A stretch of DNA of 33,233 nt from Phaeobacter sp. B1627 (GTDB lineage: Bacteria; Pseudomonadota; Alphaproteobacteria; Rhodobacterales; Rhodobacteraceae). This document shows, in pieces, positions 24,390 to 33,231 of this stretch. Within the stretch, counting starts at the first letter, position 1; each line of letters opens with the position of its first letter. The notes below the pieces were generated by a model. The model was not told the origin of the DNA, did not search any database, and saw nothing but the letters and a program-made list of their open reading frames with translations. The stretch spans positions 1 to 33,233 of the forward strand of contig NZ_VCNK01000031.1 of NCBI RefSeq assembly GCF_006265095.1, in the 5' to 3' direction. Made by a program: the position numbers and the translations under genes.

Positions 24390-26054
24390 TTACACCTCGA
24401 TGGTTTTGGGACGGCGACGTTCGAACCACATCACGATGATCAATCGGGTGACGAAAATCGCGGTGAAGACCGAGGTCAGAATGCCGAGACCAAGGGTGAT
24501 GGCAAAGCCGCGCACCGGACCGGAGCCCATGGCAAACAGGATCACGGCGGTGATGAAGGTGGTGATATTGGCGTCCACAATGGCCGAGAGCGCCTTGGAA
24601 TAGCCCTCGTCGATGGCCCGCGCCGGACCGCGCCCGGCCTTCAGCTCCTCGCGGATCCGTTCAAAGATCAGCACATTGGCATCCACCGCCATGCCGACCG
24701 TCAGCACGATGCCCGCGATCCCCGGCAGGGTCAGCGTGCCGCCGATCAGGCTCAGCGCACCGAAGATCAGCGTGATGTTCAGCATCAGCGCGATATTGGC
24801 AAACATCCCGAACAGCCCGTAGCTGAGTACCATGAAGACCAGCACCGCGACAAAGGCCACAACCGTCGCCACCTTGCCCGCGTCGATGCTGTCCTGGCCC
24901 AATTCGGGGCCAATGGTGCGTTCCTCAAGGAACTGCAGCTCGGCCGGCAGGGCACCGGCGCGCAGCAGCACCGCCAGATTGGTGCTTTCCTCGACGGTGA
25001 AATTGCCGGTGATGATGCCGGAGCCGCCTGGAATATGCGACCGGATCACCGGTGCCGAGATCACCTCGTCATCGAGCACGATGGCAAATGGCGCGCCGAT
25101 GTTCTGCGCGGTGTAGTCGCCAAACTTGCGCGCCCCCGATGTGTTGAAGCGGAAGTTCACCGCCGCCTGACCGTTCTGATCAAAGGCCGGCTGCGCATCG
25201 ACCAGCTCCTCGCCGGTGACGACGGGGGCGGATTCGACCGTGTAATAGGTGCCGGGTTCATCCAGCGACGGGATCACCTTGTTGCCGACACCGGCATTGG
25301 CATCGCCATCCGTGCCCCGGCTGACCACCGGGTTGAAGGTCAGCTGCGCCGTGGTGCCGATGATCTTTTTCAGCTCTGCGGCAGAGCCGATGCCCGGAAC
25401 CTGGATCAGAATCCGGTCGCTACCCTGGCGCTGAATGGTGGGCTCACGGGTGCCGACCTCGTCGATCCGGCGCCGGATGATTTCCAGCGATTGCCGCACG
25501 GTGCGATCATCAGAGGCCAGTTTTTCCTCATCCGAGAGCGCGATGGTGATCACGTCCCCCGCGCCGCTGACCACGATATCGGTGGCGCCTGCCCCCGTGA
25601 GCGAGGTCACCGGATTGGCAAGGCCGCGCACCAGTTCCAGACCCCGGGACAGCCCCGCCGCATCCGACAGGCGCAGACGAATCTGATCCGCAGGCCCGCC
25701 GGGGATACGGCGGAACGTGCCGACCGTGGCCCGTTCATCGCGCAGTGTGTTGCGCACCTCGGGCCACAGCGCATCCATGCGCGCGGCATAGACGTCTGCG
25801 ACCCGCACTTCGGCGAGCAGATGCGCGCCTCCCCGCAGGTCCAGACCGAGGTTCACCAGCCCAGACGGCATCCACTCCGGCCAGGCGCCTGCCATCTCCA
25901 GCCGTTCGGGCGTCTCGCCCTGGGCCTCGATCGCGGCGACGGCGTCATTTGACTGTTCTACACGGCTGTAGAACGCATTGGGCAGGGCGAGCAAAAGGCC
26001 GGCCACACAGACCAGCCAGATAAGCACCCTCTTCCAGGTATCAATTTGCAGCAT
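24390..26054 (-). CDS. secD: protein translocase subunit SecD
   Basis: A 554-aa inner-membrane protein, separate from SecF. After a first membrane helix (KRVLIWLVCVAGLLLALPNA) comes LVNLGLDLRGGAHLLAEV, the large periplasmic P1 domain, then five membrane helices with the conserved proton-path block TLTLPGIAGIVLTVGMAVDANVLIFERIREEL. SecD helps release and drive translocated proteins on the periplasmic side. It lies between yajC (34 bp upstream) and secF (3 bp downstream). Length is normal for alphaproteobacterial SecD. Confidence 0.97.
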   Translation of the reverse strand: MLQIDTWKRVLIWLVCVAGLLLALPNAFYSRVEQSNDAVAAIEAQGETPERLEMAGAWPEWMPSGLVNLGLDLRGGAHLLAEVRVADVYAARMDALWPEVRNTLRDERATVGTFRRIPGGPADQIRLRLSDAAGLSRGLELVRGLANPVTSLTGAGATDIVVSGAGDVITIALSDEEKLASDDRTVRQSLEIIRRRIDEVGTREPTIQRQGSDRILIQVPGIGSAAELKKIIGTTAQLTFNPVVSRGTDGDANAGVGNKVIPSLDEPGTYYTVESAPVVTGEELVDAQPAFDQNGQAAVNFRFNTSGARKFGDYTAQNIGAPFAIVLDDEVISAPVIRSHIPGGSGIITGNFTVEESTNLAVLLRAGALPAELQFLEERTIGPELGQDSIDAGKVATVVAFVAVLVFMVLSYGLFGMFANIALMLNITLIFGALSLIGGTLTLPGIAGIVLTVGMAVDANVLIFERIREELKAGRGPARAIDEGYSKALSAIVDANITTFITAVILFAMGSGPVRGFAITLGLGILTSVFTAIFVTRLIIVMWFERRRPKTIEV

Positions 26055-26088
26055 TACCCTGCCTTTTCAAAAACATGAGAGGCGAGGC

Positions 26089-26373
26089 TCAGGATGCGGG
26101 CTCGGTCTTGTTCAGCACCTGTGCAACGGTGGATTTCACCACGCGCACTTTGACACCCTCGGCGATTTCCACTTCGATTTCGCCATCTTCCTTGACCTTG
26201 GAGACCTTGCCGATCACGCCGCCCTGGGTCACCACCTGATCGCCGCGGCGCAGGGCCTGAACCATGTTCTGGTGATCCTTCAGCTTCTTTTGCTGCGGCC
26301 GGATCAGCAGAAAGTACATGATCGCAAAGATCAGGATCAGTGGCACAAACTGTGTGATTGCGTTGGCGTCCAT
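26089..26373 (-). CDS. yajC: preprotein translocase subunit YajC
   Basis: A 94-aa single-span membrane protein: FVPLILIFAIMYFLLIRPQQKKLKDHQNM is the YajC hallmark, followed by GDQVVTQGGVIGKVSKV and a short beta-rich cytosolic domain. It associates with SecDF. I start at MDANAITQFVPLIL (26373), preceded by AAGGA at suitable spacing; the longer reading from 26412 begins with an unlikely basic stretch. It is the first gene of the minus-strand operon, so the main promoter should lie in 26374-26620. Confidence 0.96.
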   Translation of the reverse strand: MDANAITQFVPLILIFAIMYFLLIRPQQKKLKDHQNMVQALRRGDQVVTQGGVIGKVSKVKEDGEIEVEIAEGVKVRVVKSTVAQVLNKTEPAS

Positions 26374-26620
26374 TAATGAAGGTCCTTTTCGTCGTTGGGG
26401 CGCGAAACGCAAGAAGCGCCCGAGTTCGGCGCGAACCTATGTGTTGATTGGCCCAGATGCAAGATCTGCAGGCCATAGACCTGTGCCAGAGCCGCCCTTG
26501 CCTGTGGATTAACCCACCGGAAAGATTTCACCGTCATACTCCGGCGGACGAAAAAGCGCTTTGAACACAGCTATCGGCCTTTTTTGTACGTTGTCTTTTC
26601 CCTATCGAGGTAGTTCTGAA

Positions 26621-27367
26621 ATGCCCCTGACCCTGCGCACTGTTCTGAAGCCGCTCGCCGTCGCGCTCAGCCTGACGCTTACTCCTCTGCTCTCGCCCAT
26701 TGCCTCCGCGACAGAGGTCACCGTCTATTCCGGTGTGCTGCCGCCCTTTGCCAATGGCGAAGACGCCGACACTCCGGGCCTTGCGATTGAAATGGTGACA
26801 GAAATCGTCAACCGCGCCGGGCTGGAGCTGAACCTGACCTACCTGCCATGGGCACGGGCGCTGAAAACCACCGTATCCGAACCCAACAGCTTTGTGGTGC
26901 CGCCGGTCCGCACCCCGATGCGCGAGGCAGACTATTATTGGGCGGTCGAGCTGGTGCCATCAAACCAATTGTTCGTGACCGTAGGCGATGCTGTCAACAG
27001 CTACGAGGAGGCGGCGGCACTGGAGAAAGTCGCGGTACTGCGCGGCAGCATCATGGAGAAAATTCTGATTTCCAAAGGGATGACCAATCTGCATCCGGTT
27101 GCAACAACCGTTCAGGCCGTCAAGCTGGTGAAAGCAGGGCGCGCCGATGCCTGGTATGGTCTCGATGTTGAAACCTATGGTGTGCTGACCGCCGCGGGTT
27201 TCCAGAAAAGTGATTTCACTATCGGTGCCAGCGTGCTGGCCTCGGAACACTGGATCGCAAGCAACCACAGCTTCGACGCAGATGTAGTTGCCGCTCTGGC
27301 AAAGGCCCGCGAAGAGATGGTCGCCGATGGAACCTTTAAAGCGATCTATGACCGCTACGTCCGGTAA
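26621..27367 (+). CDS. amino-acid-type periplasmic solute-binding protein (family 3)
   Basis: A 248-aa exported protein. A signal peptide (LKPLAVALSLTLTPLLS then PIASATE) precedes a small family-3 binding-protein fold: VTVYSGVLPPFANGED at the ligand-entry region, GLAIEMVTEIVNRAGLELNL, YLPWARALKTT and the second-lobe block VAVLRGSIMEKILISKG and LVKAGRADAWYG. Such proteins bind amino acids or similar small polar compounds. No permease or ATPase gene is adjacent, so it is an orphan that may serve a distant transporter or a sensing role. The start at 26621 has GAGG 10 bp upstream and begins with the signal peptide. A hairpin follows 95 bp after the stop. Confidence 0.88.
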   Translation: MPLTLRTVLKPLAVALSLTLTPLLSPIASATEVTVYSGVLPPFANGEDADTPGLAIEMVTEIVNRAGLELNLTYLPWARALKTTVSEPNSFVVPPVRTPMREADYYWAVELVPSNQLFVTVGDAVNSYEEAAALEKVAVLRGSIMEKILISKGMTNLHPVATTVQAVKLVKAGRADAWYGLDVETYGVLTAAGFQKSDFTIGASVLASEHWIASNHSFDADVVAALAKAREEMVADGTFKAIYDRYVR

Positions 27368-27677
27368 ACGCCCCACCGCGCAGAGCGGGACAGCCTGATC
27401 CCAGGGGACATATTGCCCTGCTCTGGCGACCTGCCCTGACATCAAGGCCGGGCAACCAAACGGCCCCGCCTCCGAACCGGACGCGGGGCCTGAGGGCGGG
27501 CCTGAGGCCTGGCGGCAACGCGGAAAACCGCGCCCCCCCCCCCCGCCCGGTCGGTTGGGCCTTCGGGGTCACGGGCATGAAATTCCTGATCTCCTGTCGC
27601 GCTTGGCTCTTTCGCTTTCTGGTCTGCTCGGGCATAGCTCTCACACTGATTCAAACCCGATCAAGAGGAGCAGACCC
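27368..27677. other. 310-bp GC-rich intergenic region before serS
   Basis: No gene is seen. It contains a strong hairpin, GGCCCCGC (27462-27469) with GCGGGGCC (27483-27490), extended inside by TCCG/CGGA, but no T-run, then a short GCGG-AAAA-CCGC hairpin (27520-27531) and a run of 12 C (27533-27544). It ends in a strong AAGAGGAG ribosome site (27663-27670) for serS. Confidence 0.6.
27533..27544 (+). repeat. poly-C tract (C12)
   Basis: Twelve consecutive C residues about 135 bp upstream of the serS start. Such tracts slip easily in replication and sequencing, so the length may be uncertain. Confidence 0.85.
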
Positions 27678-28970
27678 ATGCATGACATCCGTGCAATCCG
27701 CGAAAACCCAGCAGCGTTTGACGCCGCTTTGGCACGCCGCGGGGAGTCTGCTTTGTCGTCCGAGGTGCTTGCTCTTGATGAGGCGCGGCGGGCGAAAATC
27801 CAGGCCGCCGAGGCCGCTCAGGCGGATCAGAACAAGGCCGCCAAGGCCATCGGTGCCGCCAAGGCCAAGGGCGACGACGCGGAATTCGAACGCCTGCGCA
27901 CCGAGGTGGCCGCCAAGAAGGCCGAAGTCGCCACCATGCAGATCGAAGCCAAGGCGCTCGATGCGAAGCTCACGGACATGCTGGCCCGCATCCCGAACAG
28001 CCCCGCCGAGGATGTTCCCGACGGCGGCGGCGAAGAGGACAACGTCGAGGTGACCCGCTGGGGCGATGTGAGGGATTTTTCCTTCACGCCAAAGGAACAC
28101 TTTGACATTGCCGGTGTCGCCAAAGCGATGGATTTCGAGACCGCCGCCAAGATCTCGGGCGCCCGTTTCGTGGTGCTGAAGGGCGCCGTTGCCCGCATTC
28201 ACCGGGCGCTGGCACAATTCATGATCGACACACATGTGGATGAGAACGGCCTGACCGAGGTCAACTCGCCCGTTCTGGTGCGGGACGAGGCGATGTATGG
28301 CACCGACAAATTGCCGAAATTCGGCGAGGACAGCTATCAGACCACCAATGGCTGGTGGCTGGTGCCGACCTCCGAGGTGCCGCTGACCTATTCGGTGGCG
28401 GGCGATGTGCTGGACGAAAGCGCCCTGCCGATCCGCTATGCCGCTCACACGCTGTGCTTCCGCTCCGAGGCCGGTTCGGCCGGCAAGGATACCTCCGGCA
28501 TGTTGCGGCAACACCAGTTCGAAAAGGTCGAAATGGTATCGATCGTGCATCCCGAGGCCTCCGACGAGGAGCAAAAACGCATGCTTGGCTGTGCCGAAGG
28601 CATTCTGCAAAAGCTCGGCATTCCCTTCCGCACGGTGATCCTGTGCACCGGCGACATGGGATTTGGCGCGCGCCGCACCTATGACATCGAGGCCTGGGTG
28701 CCCGGGCAGAACTGCTATCGCGAGATTTCCTCGGTCTCGACAACCGGCGCCTTTCAGGCCCGCCGCATGAACGCCCGTTTCAAACCGGCGGACGGTGGCA
28801 AACCGGAGTTTCTACACACGTTGAACGGCTCCGGCCTTGCGGTGGGACGCTGCCTGATTGCGGTGTTGGAAAATGGCCAGCAGGAGGACGGCTCGGTCAC
28901 GCTGCCCGCCGCACTCGCCCCCTATCTTGGTGGCAAACTGACCCTCACAGCGGAAGGGGTGCTGATCTGA
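27678..28970 (+). CDS. serS: serine--tRNA ligase
   Basis: A 430-aa class II aminoacyl-tRNA synthetase that charges tRNA-Ser (and tRNA-Sec). The N-terminal ~110 residues are an Ala/Lys-rich antiparallel coiled coil that grips the tRNA long arm. The catalytic core shows motif 2 at [20 protein letters not shown] (about residue 261) and motif 3 at [17 protein letters not shown] (about residue 383). I start at [15 protein letters not shown], the standard SerRS N-terminus, with AAGAGGAG 8 bp upstream; an in-frame extension to 27555 is not supported. Full length and intact. Confidence 0.98.
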   Translation: MHDIRAIRENPAAFDAALARRGESALSSEVLALDEARRAKIQAAEAAQADQNKAAKAIGAAKAKGDDAEFERLRTEVAAKKAEVATMQIEAKALDAKLTDMLARIPNSPAEDVPDGGGEEDNVEVTRWGDVRDFSFTPKEHFDIAGVAKAMDFETAAKISGARFVVLKGAVARIHRALAQFMIDTHVDENGLTEVNSPVLVRDEAMYGTDKLPKFGEDSYQTTNGWWLVPTSEVPLTYSVAGDVLDESALPIRYAAHTLCFRSEAGSAGKDTSGMLRQHQFEKVEMVSIVHPEASDEEQKRMLGCAEGILQKLGIPFRTVILCTGDMGFGARRTYDIEAWVPGQNCYREISSVSTTGAFQARRMNARFKPADGGKPEFLHTLNGSGLAVGRCLIAVLENGQQEDGSVTLPAALAPYLGGKLTLTAEGVLI

Positions 28971-29090
28971 TCAGCCGCCCCGCCCGCAGCGTCCACCAAT
29001 CACCACGGCCTGTGTCACAAAGGTCTGTAGCCGCCCCTGTAGCCTTTACGGTGGGGTAGCCTTCAAGGTGAGGCAGACAACGAGTGAATT

Positions 29091-29174
29091 GCCGGGCTGC
29101 ACCGCGAGAACTCGCCGCCAGCCCGGCATTGCATCAACGGGAAAACCGAAAGCCAGATCGCTCCGGTTTTCCCG
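29091..29174. repeat. two adjacent perfect hairpins
   Basis: A 9-bp stem (29091-29099/29119-29127), with an inner GCGA/TCGC pairing, is followed 10 bp later by an 11-bp stem (29138-29148/29164-29174) with a 15-nt loop. They are too regular for ordinary spacer and might belong to a structured RNA or a mobile palindrome. Confidence 0.65.
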
Positions 29175-29272
29175 GTAGGTTGTCCCTATTGTCCCAGAGA
29201 TACGCCCTGACAGACTTTGCCTATGGGCCGACACCGACTGAGGTGGCCGCTTCCCGTTCGGGCGCGCTCCCG

Positions 29273-29301
29273 TCTGGCCGCCGTTCTGGCCGCCGTTCTG
29301 G
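29273..29301. repeat. 12-bp tandem repeat
   Basis: TCTGGCCGCCGT occurs twice in succession (29273-29284, 29285-29296), followed by a partial third copy TCTGG. Confidence 0.8.
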
Positions 29302-29400
29302 TTTGTCGCGGTTGTGGGTGGTCCCCCTTGCGGCAGGCCCGCAACCTGTCAGCCGCCGCCAGGTCGGGCCGCAGCTGACGCTTGTACCTAATTTTTGCAC

Positions 29401-30120
29401 CTATTTGGCTTTTTTGGCCTTCTTCTTTTTCTTCTTCTTGCTGTCCGGTTTTTTGGTATCTGACTTTTCGGTGTCTGATTTTTCGGCAAGGATCTTTTTC
29501 GCCTTGGCTTTTTCCTTGGCGATATCGGACTTGGCCTTGCCCTTTTCCGTCTTGGCTTTGGACTTTGCCTTGACCTTCGCCGCCGCAAACTCTGCCATCA
29601 GCGCCTTTGCCTTGCGGGCCGCCTTTGCCGCCTTTGCTTCGGCCTTCGCGGCCTTTTCCTCGGCCGCCAGACGTGCCGCCTCTGCCGCGGCAATGGCACT
29701 GTCGATCCCGGCGCGGACCTGCGTCGTCGCTGCCGCCGCAGCGGCGCCCGGGTTGGCTGTATTGTCGTCGCCGTCAGGTTTCGCCGCCCGCTTGGCCACA
29801 GGCCGACTGCCCGGCTTGGACGTCGCCGCTTTGGCGGTCCCTCTGGCCGCCCCAGTTGCTGCCTTTCTGTTTCGCGCCGGTCTGGCCGCTGCCGCCGAGC
29901 GCGTGGGTTTGGGCCGTGCAGCAGCCGCAACCGTGCCCGAAGACGCCAGTCCGATGATCCCGGCCCGCAGCCGTGCAATCCGACCGACCCCCAGACCTGG
30001 GATGGTGATCAGCATCTCATCGGTTTGTTGTGCAAGGTCTTCGACCGATTTTATGCCATGGTCTTGAAGCGCCTTGGCAAGCGCGGGTCCAACACCGGGA
30101 AGCGTTAAGAGCGGGGTCAT
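29401..30120 (-). CDS. helix-hairpin-helix protein with histone-H1-like Lys/Ala tail
   Basis: A 239-aa protein with two unlike parts. Residues 1-55 carry two helix-hairpin-helix motifs (LPGVGPALAKALQDHG and IPGLGVGRIARLRAGI), a sequence-independent DNA-binding pair. The rest is low-complexity: an Ala/Arg/Lys region, a segment of predicted long helix (AAAEAARLAAEEKAAKAEAK), and a strongly basic Lys/Ala tail ending KKKKKKKAKKAK, like eukaryotic H1 or bacterial AlgP/Hc1 tails. I infer a DNA-binding, perhaps nucleoid-associated protein. The high ORF potential on the opposite strand is an effect of its composition. The gene is alone, divergence or operon links are not evident, and the downstream 430 bp is hairpin-rich. 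Start at the ATG directly before the HhH domain. Confidence 0.85.
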   Translation of the reverse strand: MTPLLTLPGVGPALAKALQDHGIKSVEDLAQQTDEMLITIPGLGVGRIARLRAGIIGLASSGTVAAAARPKPTRSAAAARPARNRKAATGAARGTAKAATSKPGSRPVAKRAAKPDGDDNTANPGAAAAAATTQVRAGIDSAIAAAEAARLAAEEKAAKAEAKAAKAARKAKALMAEFAAAKVKAKSKAKTEKGKAKSDIAKEKAKAKKILAEKSDTEKSDTKKPDSKKKKKKKAKKAK

Positions 30121-30218
30121 GGGTCAGTACTGCCTCTGGAAAATTCATATGTCGCAAGAGACCGAGACTAGCACCCCATCTGGCATTTTGTCCAATCCCA
30201 GTTGGAGTTACCCCGAAA

Positions 30219-31172
30219 TCACGAAGGAAACGGCACCAATCTGCGGCGCTCCTCATCCCAGAGCTTCAACCCCAAGGCGCGGATCGCCTCGCCGAATTTG
30301 ATCCGACGCGGGGCGACCTCCTCCGGCAGATTGTAGTGGCACTGACGCAACCGGTAGCTGGGGATGCGGGCGTTGAAATGGTGAATGTCATGCAGGGTGA
30401 TATTGGCCACGGCGAAATCGAAGAACCAACCGAAATCCAGACAGGAGGAGCCCTGTAACGCCGCCACCTGCGGGTTGAGATCCGGCCGCCGGTCCCAATA
30501 GGTATCTTCAAAATTATGCTGCAAATAGACCAGAAAAACCCCGAGCATACCGCCCAGAAAGCTGAACCCCAGCCAGATCAGCAGCCCGCTCGTCCCGGCC
30601 AACGCATAAAGCAGCGACAACCAGCAGATGATCGCCAGATTGTGCAGGATCACCGGCAACACCCCAAAGCTCTGGGTGTTCTTGGGCCAGCGGTAGCGAA
30701 TGAAGTAGGTGAACGCCGCCCCCAAGGGCACCAGCACAAACGGGTTGCGATAGAGCCGGTATTGCAGTCGGTCCCACCAGCTGGCCCGGTTCCATTCCGC
30801 CAGGGTCATGGTGTGGATCTCGCCTGCTTCGCGATGTTCGAGGTTCCCGACATTGGCATGATGCAGGTTGTGGTTCTGCTTCATCACCTCGAAGGGGGCG
30901 AAGGTGAAAGGCGACAGGGCCTGCCCGGCCAACTCATTCTGCCGCCGTGTCTCAAACAGGGAATGATGCCCGGTATCATGCTGCAGCACATACAGGCGGA
31001 CCGCGCTGAAGGCGAAGACAACTCCCGCCGACCAAAGGACATACCACTGATGAGAATAGGCGATAGCCAGGGAAAGGGCTGAAAAATAGACTGCAAATGT
31101 GCCAAAGTAACTCAACGCGGCAAGCCGGTTGTCTTTCTGAGTATACTGGCGTGTGTAGGCTCTCAGATCCAT
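30219..31172 (-). CDS. membrane fatty acid desaturase
   Basis: A 317-aa integral membrane di-iron desaturase or hydroxylase. The three histidine boxes are complete: HDTGHH (residues 65-70), HNLHH (101-105) and HDIHH (261-265), with about four hydrophobic membrane segments between them. Members introduce cis double bonds into lipid acyl chains; the region and substrate specificity cannot be read from sequence, and some relatives act on carotenoids or sphingoid-type lipids. Start is uncertain: MDLRAYTRQY (31172) has GGGG 6 bp upstream, with in-frame ATG alternatives at 31184 and 31208. The 98-bp gap to the HhH gene has no clear terminator. Likely a single-gene unit. Confidence 0.88.
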   Translation of the reverse strand: MDLRAYTRQYTQKDNRLAALSYFGTFAVYFSALSLAIAYSHQWYVLWSAGVVFAFSAVRLYVLQHDTGHHSLFETRRQNELAGQALSPFTFAPFEVMKQNHNLHHANVGNLEHREAGEIHTMTLAEWNRASWWDRLQYRLYRNPFVLVPLGAAFTYFIRYRWPKNTQSFGVLPVILHNLAIICWLSLLYALAGTSGLLIWLGFSFLGGMLGVFLVYLQHNFEDTYWDRRPDLNPQVAALQGSSCLDFGWFFDFAVANITLHDIHHFNARIPSYRLRQCHYNLPEEVAPRRIKFGEAIRALGLKLWDEERRRLVPFPS

Positions 31173-31508
31173 ATCTGACCCCATAAATACGCTCTGTGAC
31201 ACCCGCATGACGCTGCGGGAGAAGTATCAATGCTCTTTTGTCAGGTAATATGCATGCCTTCTATTGCAAGAGGCAAGCCCGCAGGAAATTCACCCCCGGG
31301 CGGAGCAGTGCCACACGGCAACTGTCCGCCGAAATGGGCGGGGCCAAAAGCGGCGGACCACAGACAGCGGCAGCCCGCGGGGGCTGATTGCGCAGGATTT
31401 TCCACATGCCGCGGCTCCCCCGCGCCGCAGGATTGCACCGAACCTCAACGGAGGTCACTGCCCGGCCCTGTCCTGATTGGCGGTCCCGCAGAGCGGGCGC
31501 AGGCCGGT
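31173..31508. other. 336-bp intergenic region between der and the desaturase gene
   Basis: No supported gene. It holds the promoter side of the desaturase gene and the 3' side of der. GTCCGCCG (31324-31331) and CGGCGGAC (31351-31358) form a hairpin, and CGCGGGGG (31376-31383) pairs with CCCCCGCG (31417-31424). Neither is followed by a T-run on either strand, so der has no evident intrinsic terminator here. Confidence 0.5.
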
Positions 31509-32987
31509 TCAGCTTTTGCGGCCCTCAAGGTGCTTGCGCAGGCGGGACGGCCCCGCCTTCTTGCGGCCCTTGTAGGGGTTTTTGTCGCTTTGGCCCCGCA
31601 GCGTCAGACGGATCGGCGTGCCGGGCATATCGAAGTCCTGACGCAGGCCGTTCACCAGATAGCGATTATAGCTCTCGGGCATTTTGTCGGGATGCGAACA
31701 CATCACCACGAAGCCCGGAGGCCGGGTCTTTGCCTGGGTCATGTAGCGCAGCTTGATACGCTTGCCCTGCGGCGCCGGCGGCGGGTGCTGCTCCAGCATT
31801 CCCGCCAGCCAGCGGTTCAGAGCCGCCGTCGGGATCCGCCGGTTCCAGACATCATAGGCCTTGAGAATAGCGGCATTCAACCGGTCGAGCCCACGCCCCG
31901 TCTTGGCCGAGACCGTGATCAGCGGCGCGCCGCGCAATTGCGGCAGCAGACGCTCAAAGGATTCCTTGAGATCGCGCAGTTTTTCCTGCTTTTCGTCCTC
32001 GATATCCCATTTGTTCACCGCCACCACCACAGCCCGGCCCTCGCGCTCGGCCAGATCCGCAATCCGCAGATCCTGTTGCTCGAACGGGATCGCCGCATCC
32101 AGCAGCACCACCACAACCTCGGCGAATTTGACGGCCCGCAGACCATCGGAGACAGATAGTTTTTCCAGCTTTTCCTGAACCTTGGCCTTCTTGCGCATGC
32201 CTGCGGTGTCAAAGATGCGCATCGGGGTCCCGGCCCAGTCGATCCGGAGGCTGATGGCATCACGGGTGATCCCGGCCTCCGGTCCCGTGAGCAGGCGATC
32301 TTCGCCCAGGATCTTGTTGATCAGGGTCGATTTCCCGGCGTTCGGCCGCCCCACCACCGCCACCTGAAGCGGTTTTTCCATTGTAGGAACGGGGGTTGCG
32401 GCGATTTCCTCGCCCGCGTTGAATTCCGCGTCGGCCTCTTCGTCAAAGGTCACGTCGGTGATGGGCGCGGTCTCTTCCGCCAACTTCTCGAACCGGTCAA
32501 AGACCGGCCTGAGTTCGGTGTAGAGATCGTTCATCCCCTCGCCGTGTTCCCCCGACAGGCGGATCGGCTCACCGAGCCCGAGACCATAGGCCTCAAGCAC
32601 GCCGGCATCGGCAGCGGCCCCTTCGGATTTGTTGGCGGCCAGGATCACATGCGCGGATTTCTTGCGCAGGATTTCAGCAAATACCTCGTCGGTTGCGGTG
32701 ACACCCACCCTTGCGTCGATCATGAACAGGCAGACATCGGCCATTTCAACCGCGCGTTCGGTCAGGCGGCGCATGCGCCCTTCAAGGCTGTTGTCGGTGG
32801 CATCTTCCAGGCCGGCGGAATCGATCACGGTAAACCGCAGGTCGCCCAGCCGTGCTTCGCCCTCGCGCAGGTCACGCGTGACACCGGGCTGGTCATCGAC
32901 CAGCGCCAGCTTCTTGCCGACGAGACGGTTGAACAATGTGGATTTGCCCACATTCGGGCGCCCAACGATGGCGAGCGTAAAGGACAT
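31509..32987 (-). CDS. der: ribosome-assembly GTPase Der (EngA)
   Basis: A 492-aa double-GTPase essential for 50S ribosome assembly. Two G domains are visible, each starting with a P-loop: GRPNVGKST (residues 9-17) and GRPNAGKST (about 212-220), with DSAGLED/DTAGMRK switch-II and NKSE/NKWD specificity motifs. They are joined by an acidic linker ([20 protein letters not shown]), and a C-terminal KH-like domain ends in [26 protein letters not shown]. The start [12 protein letters not shown] is the usual one for the family. Upstream (32988-33233) no further coding frame is clear. Confidence 0.98.
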   Translation of the reverse strand: MSFTLAIVGRPNVGKSTLFNRLVGKKLALVDDQPGVTRDLREGEARLGDLRFTVIDSAGLEDATDNSLEGRMRRLTERAVEMADVCLFMIDARVGVTATDEVFAEILRKKSAHVILAANKSEGAAADAGVLEAYGLGLGEPIRLSGEHGEGMNDLYTELRPVFDRFEKLAEETAPITDVTFDEEADAEFNAGEEIAATPVPTMEKPLQVAVVGRPNAGKSTLINKILGEDRLLTGPEAGITRDAISLRIDWAGTPMRIFDTAGMRKKAKVQEKLEKLSVSDGLRAVKFAEVVVVLLDAAIPFEQQDLRIADLAEREGRAVVVAVNKWDIEDEKQEKLRDLKESFERLLPQLRGAPLITVSAKTGRGLDRLNAAILKAYDVWNRRIPTAALNRWLAGMLEQHPPPAPQGKRIKLRYMTQAKTRPPGFVVMCSHPDKMPESYNRYLVNGLRQDFDMPGTPIRLTLRGQSDKNPYKGRKKAGPSRLRKHLEGRKS

Positions 32988-33154
32988 GGTTCCGGGCTTT
33001 CAGTGATTTGAACCGCGCGCATATCGCATCTTGCGCAGCCACGCCAGCAAAAAACGGTATCCCGCGCCGACCGGAGCTGCCTTTGCCACCCGTGAGCCGC
33101 CCCCGGTCGCTGAAATTCCCCGGCGCGCATCTGTCGCCGGTGGCTCTCCCGTCC

Positions 33155-33187
33155 CTTTACGCCGGAGCTTCCAGCTCCGACATAAAG
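33155..33187. repeat. 33-bp imperfect palindrome at right edge
   Basis: CTTTA (33155-33159) and TAAAG (33183-33187) flank CGGAGCT (33163-33169) and AGCTCCG (33173-33179), with a TCC loop. It lies 10 bp from the next palindrome, suggesting one composite repeat. Confidence 0.7.
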
Positions 33188-33196
33188 CGTTGGGCC

Positions 33197-33231
33197 GGGC
33201 GGGGGCCGCGCCGAAGGCGCGGCCCCCGCCC
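33197..33231. repeat. 16-bp-stem GC-rich palindrome at right edge
   Basis: GGGCGGGGGCCGCGCC (33197-33212) and GGCGCGGCCCCCGCCC (33216-33231) are perfect complements around GAA. On the minus strand the apex reads C-TTCG-G, a very stable tetraloop. The window ends two bases later. Confidence 0.85.

Larger units (their letters stand above)
28971..29400. other. 430-bp hairpin-rich intergenic region
   Basis: No convincing coding frame is seen between serS and the HhH gene, which converge here. It holds consecutive strong inverted repeats: GCCGGGCTG/CAGCCCGGC (29091-29099 and 29119-29127), CGGGAAAACCG/CGGTTTTCCCG (29138-29148 and 29164-29174), TTGCGG/CCGCAA (29328-29344), and GTCAGC/GCTGAC (29348-29379), then TTTTT at 29392-29396. 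A 12-bp tandem repeat lies at 29273-29301. I recognise no known RNA family (not tmRNA, RNase P or SRP RNA by their core motifs). Confidence 0.5.

Noticed and set aside
23847-25952. 701-codon plus-strand open frame opposite secD-secF
   Set aside because: Shadow frame rich in Arg, His, Gln and Asp; the minus strand encodes complete SecD and SecF.
29084-30067. Long plus-strand open frame of 327 codons
   Set aside because: It is the antisense of the Lys/Ala-rich tail of the HhH gene; composition alone keeps it open, and its product is low-complexity Phe/Ala/Ser without domain features. The minus frame begins with clear HhH motifs.
31370-31400. GGGGGCTGATT stretch resembling a tmRNA 5' end
   Set aside because: No tRNA-like acceptor partner, tag frame or pseudoknot sequence is seen, and alphaproteobacterial tmRNA is permuted, so the match is chance.
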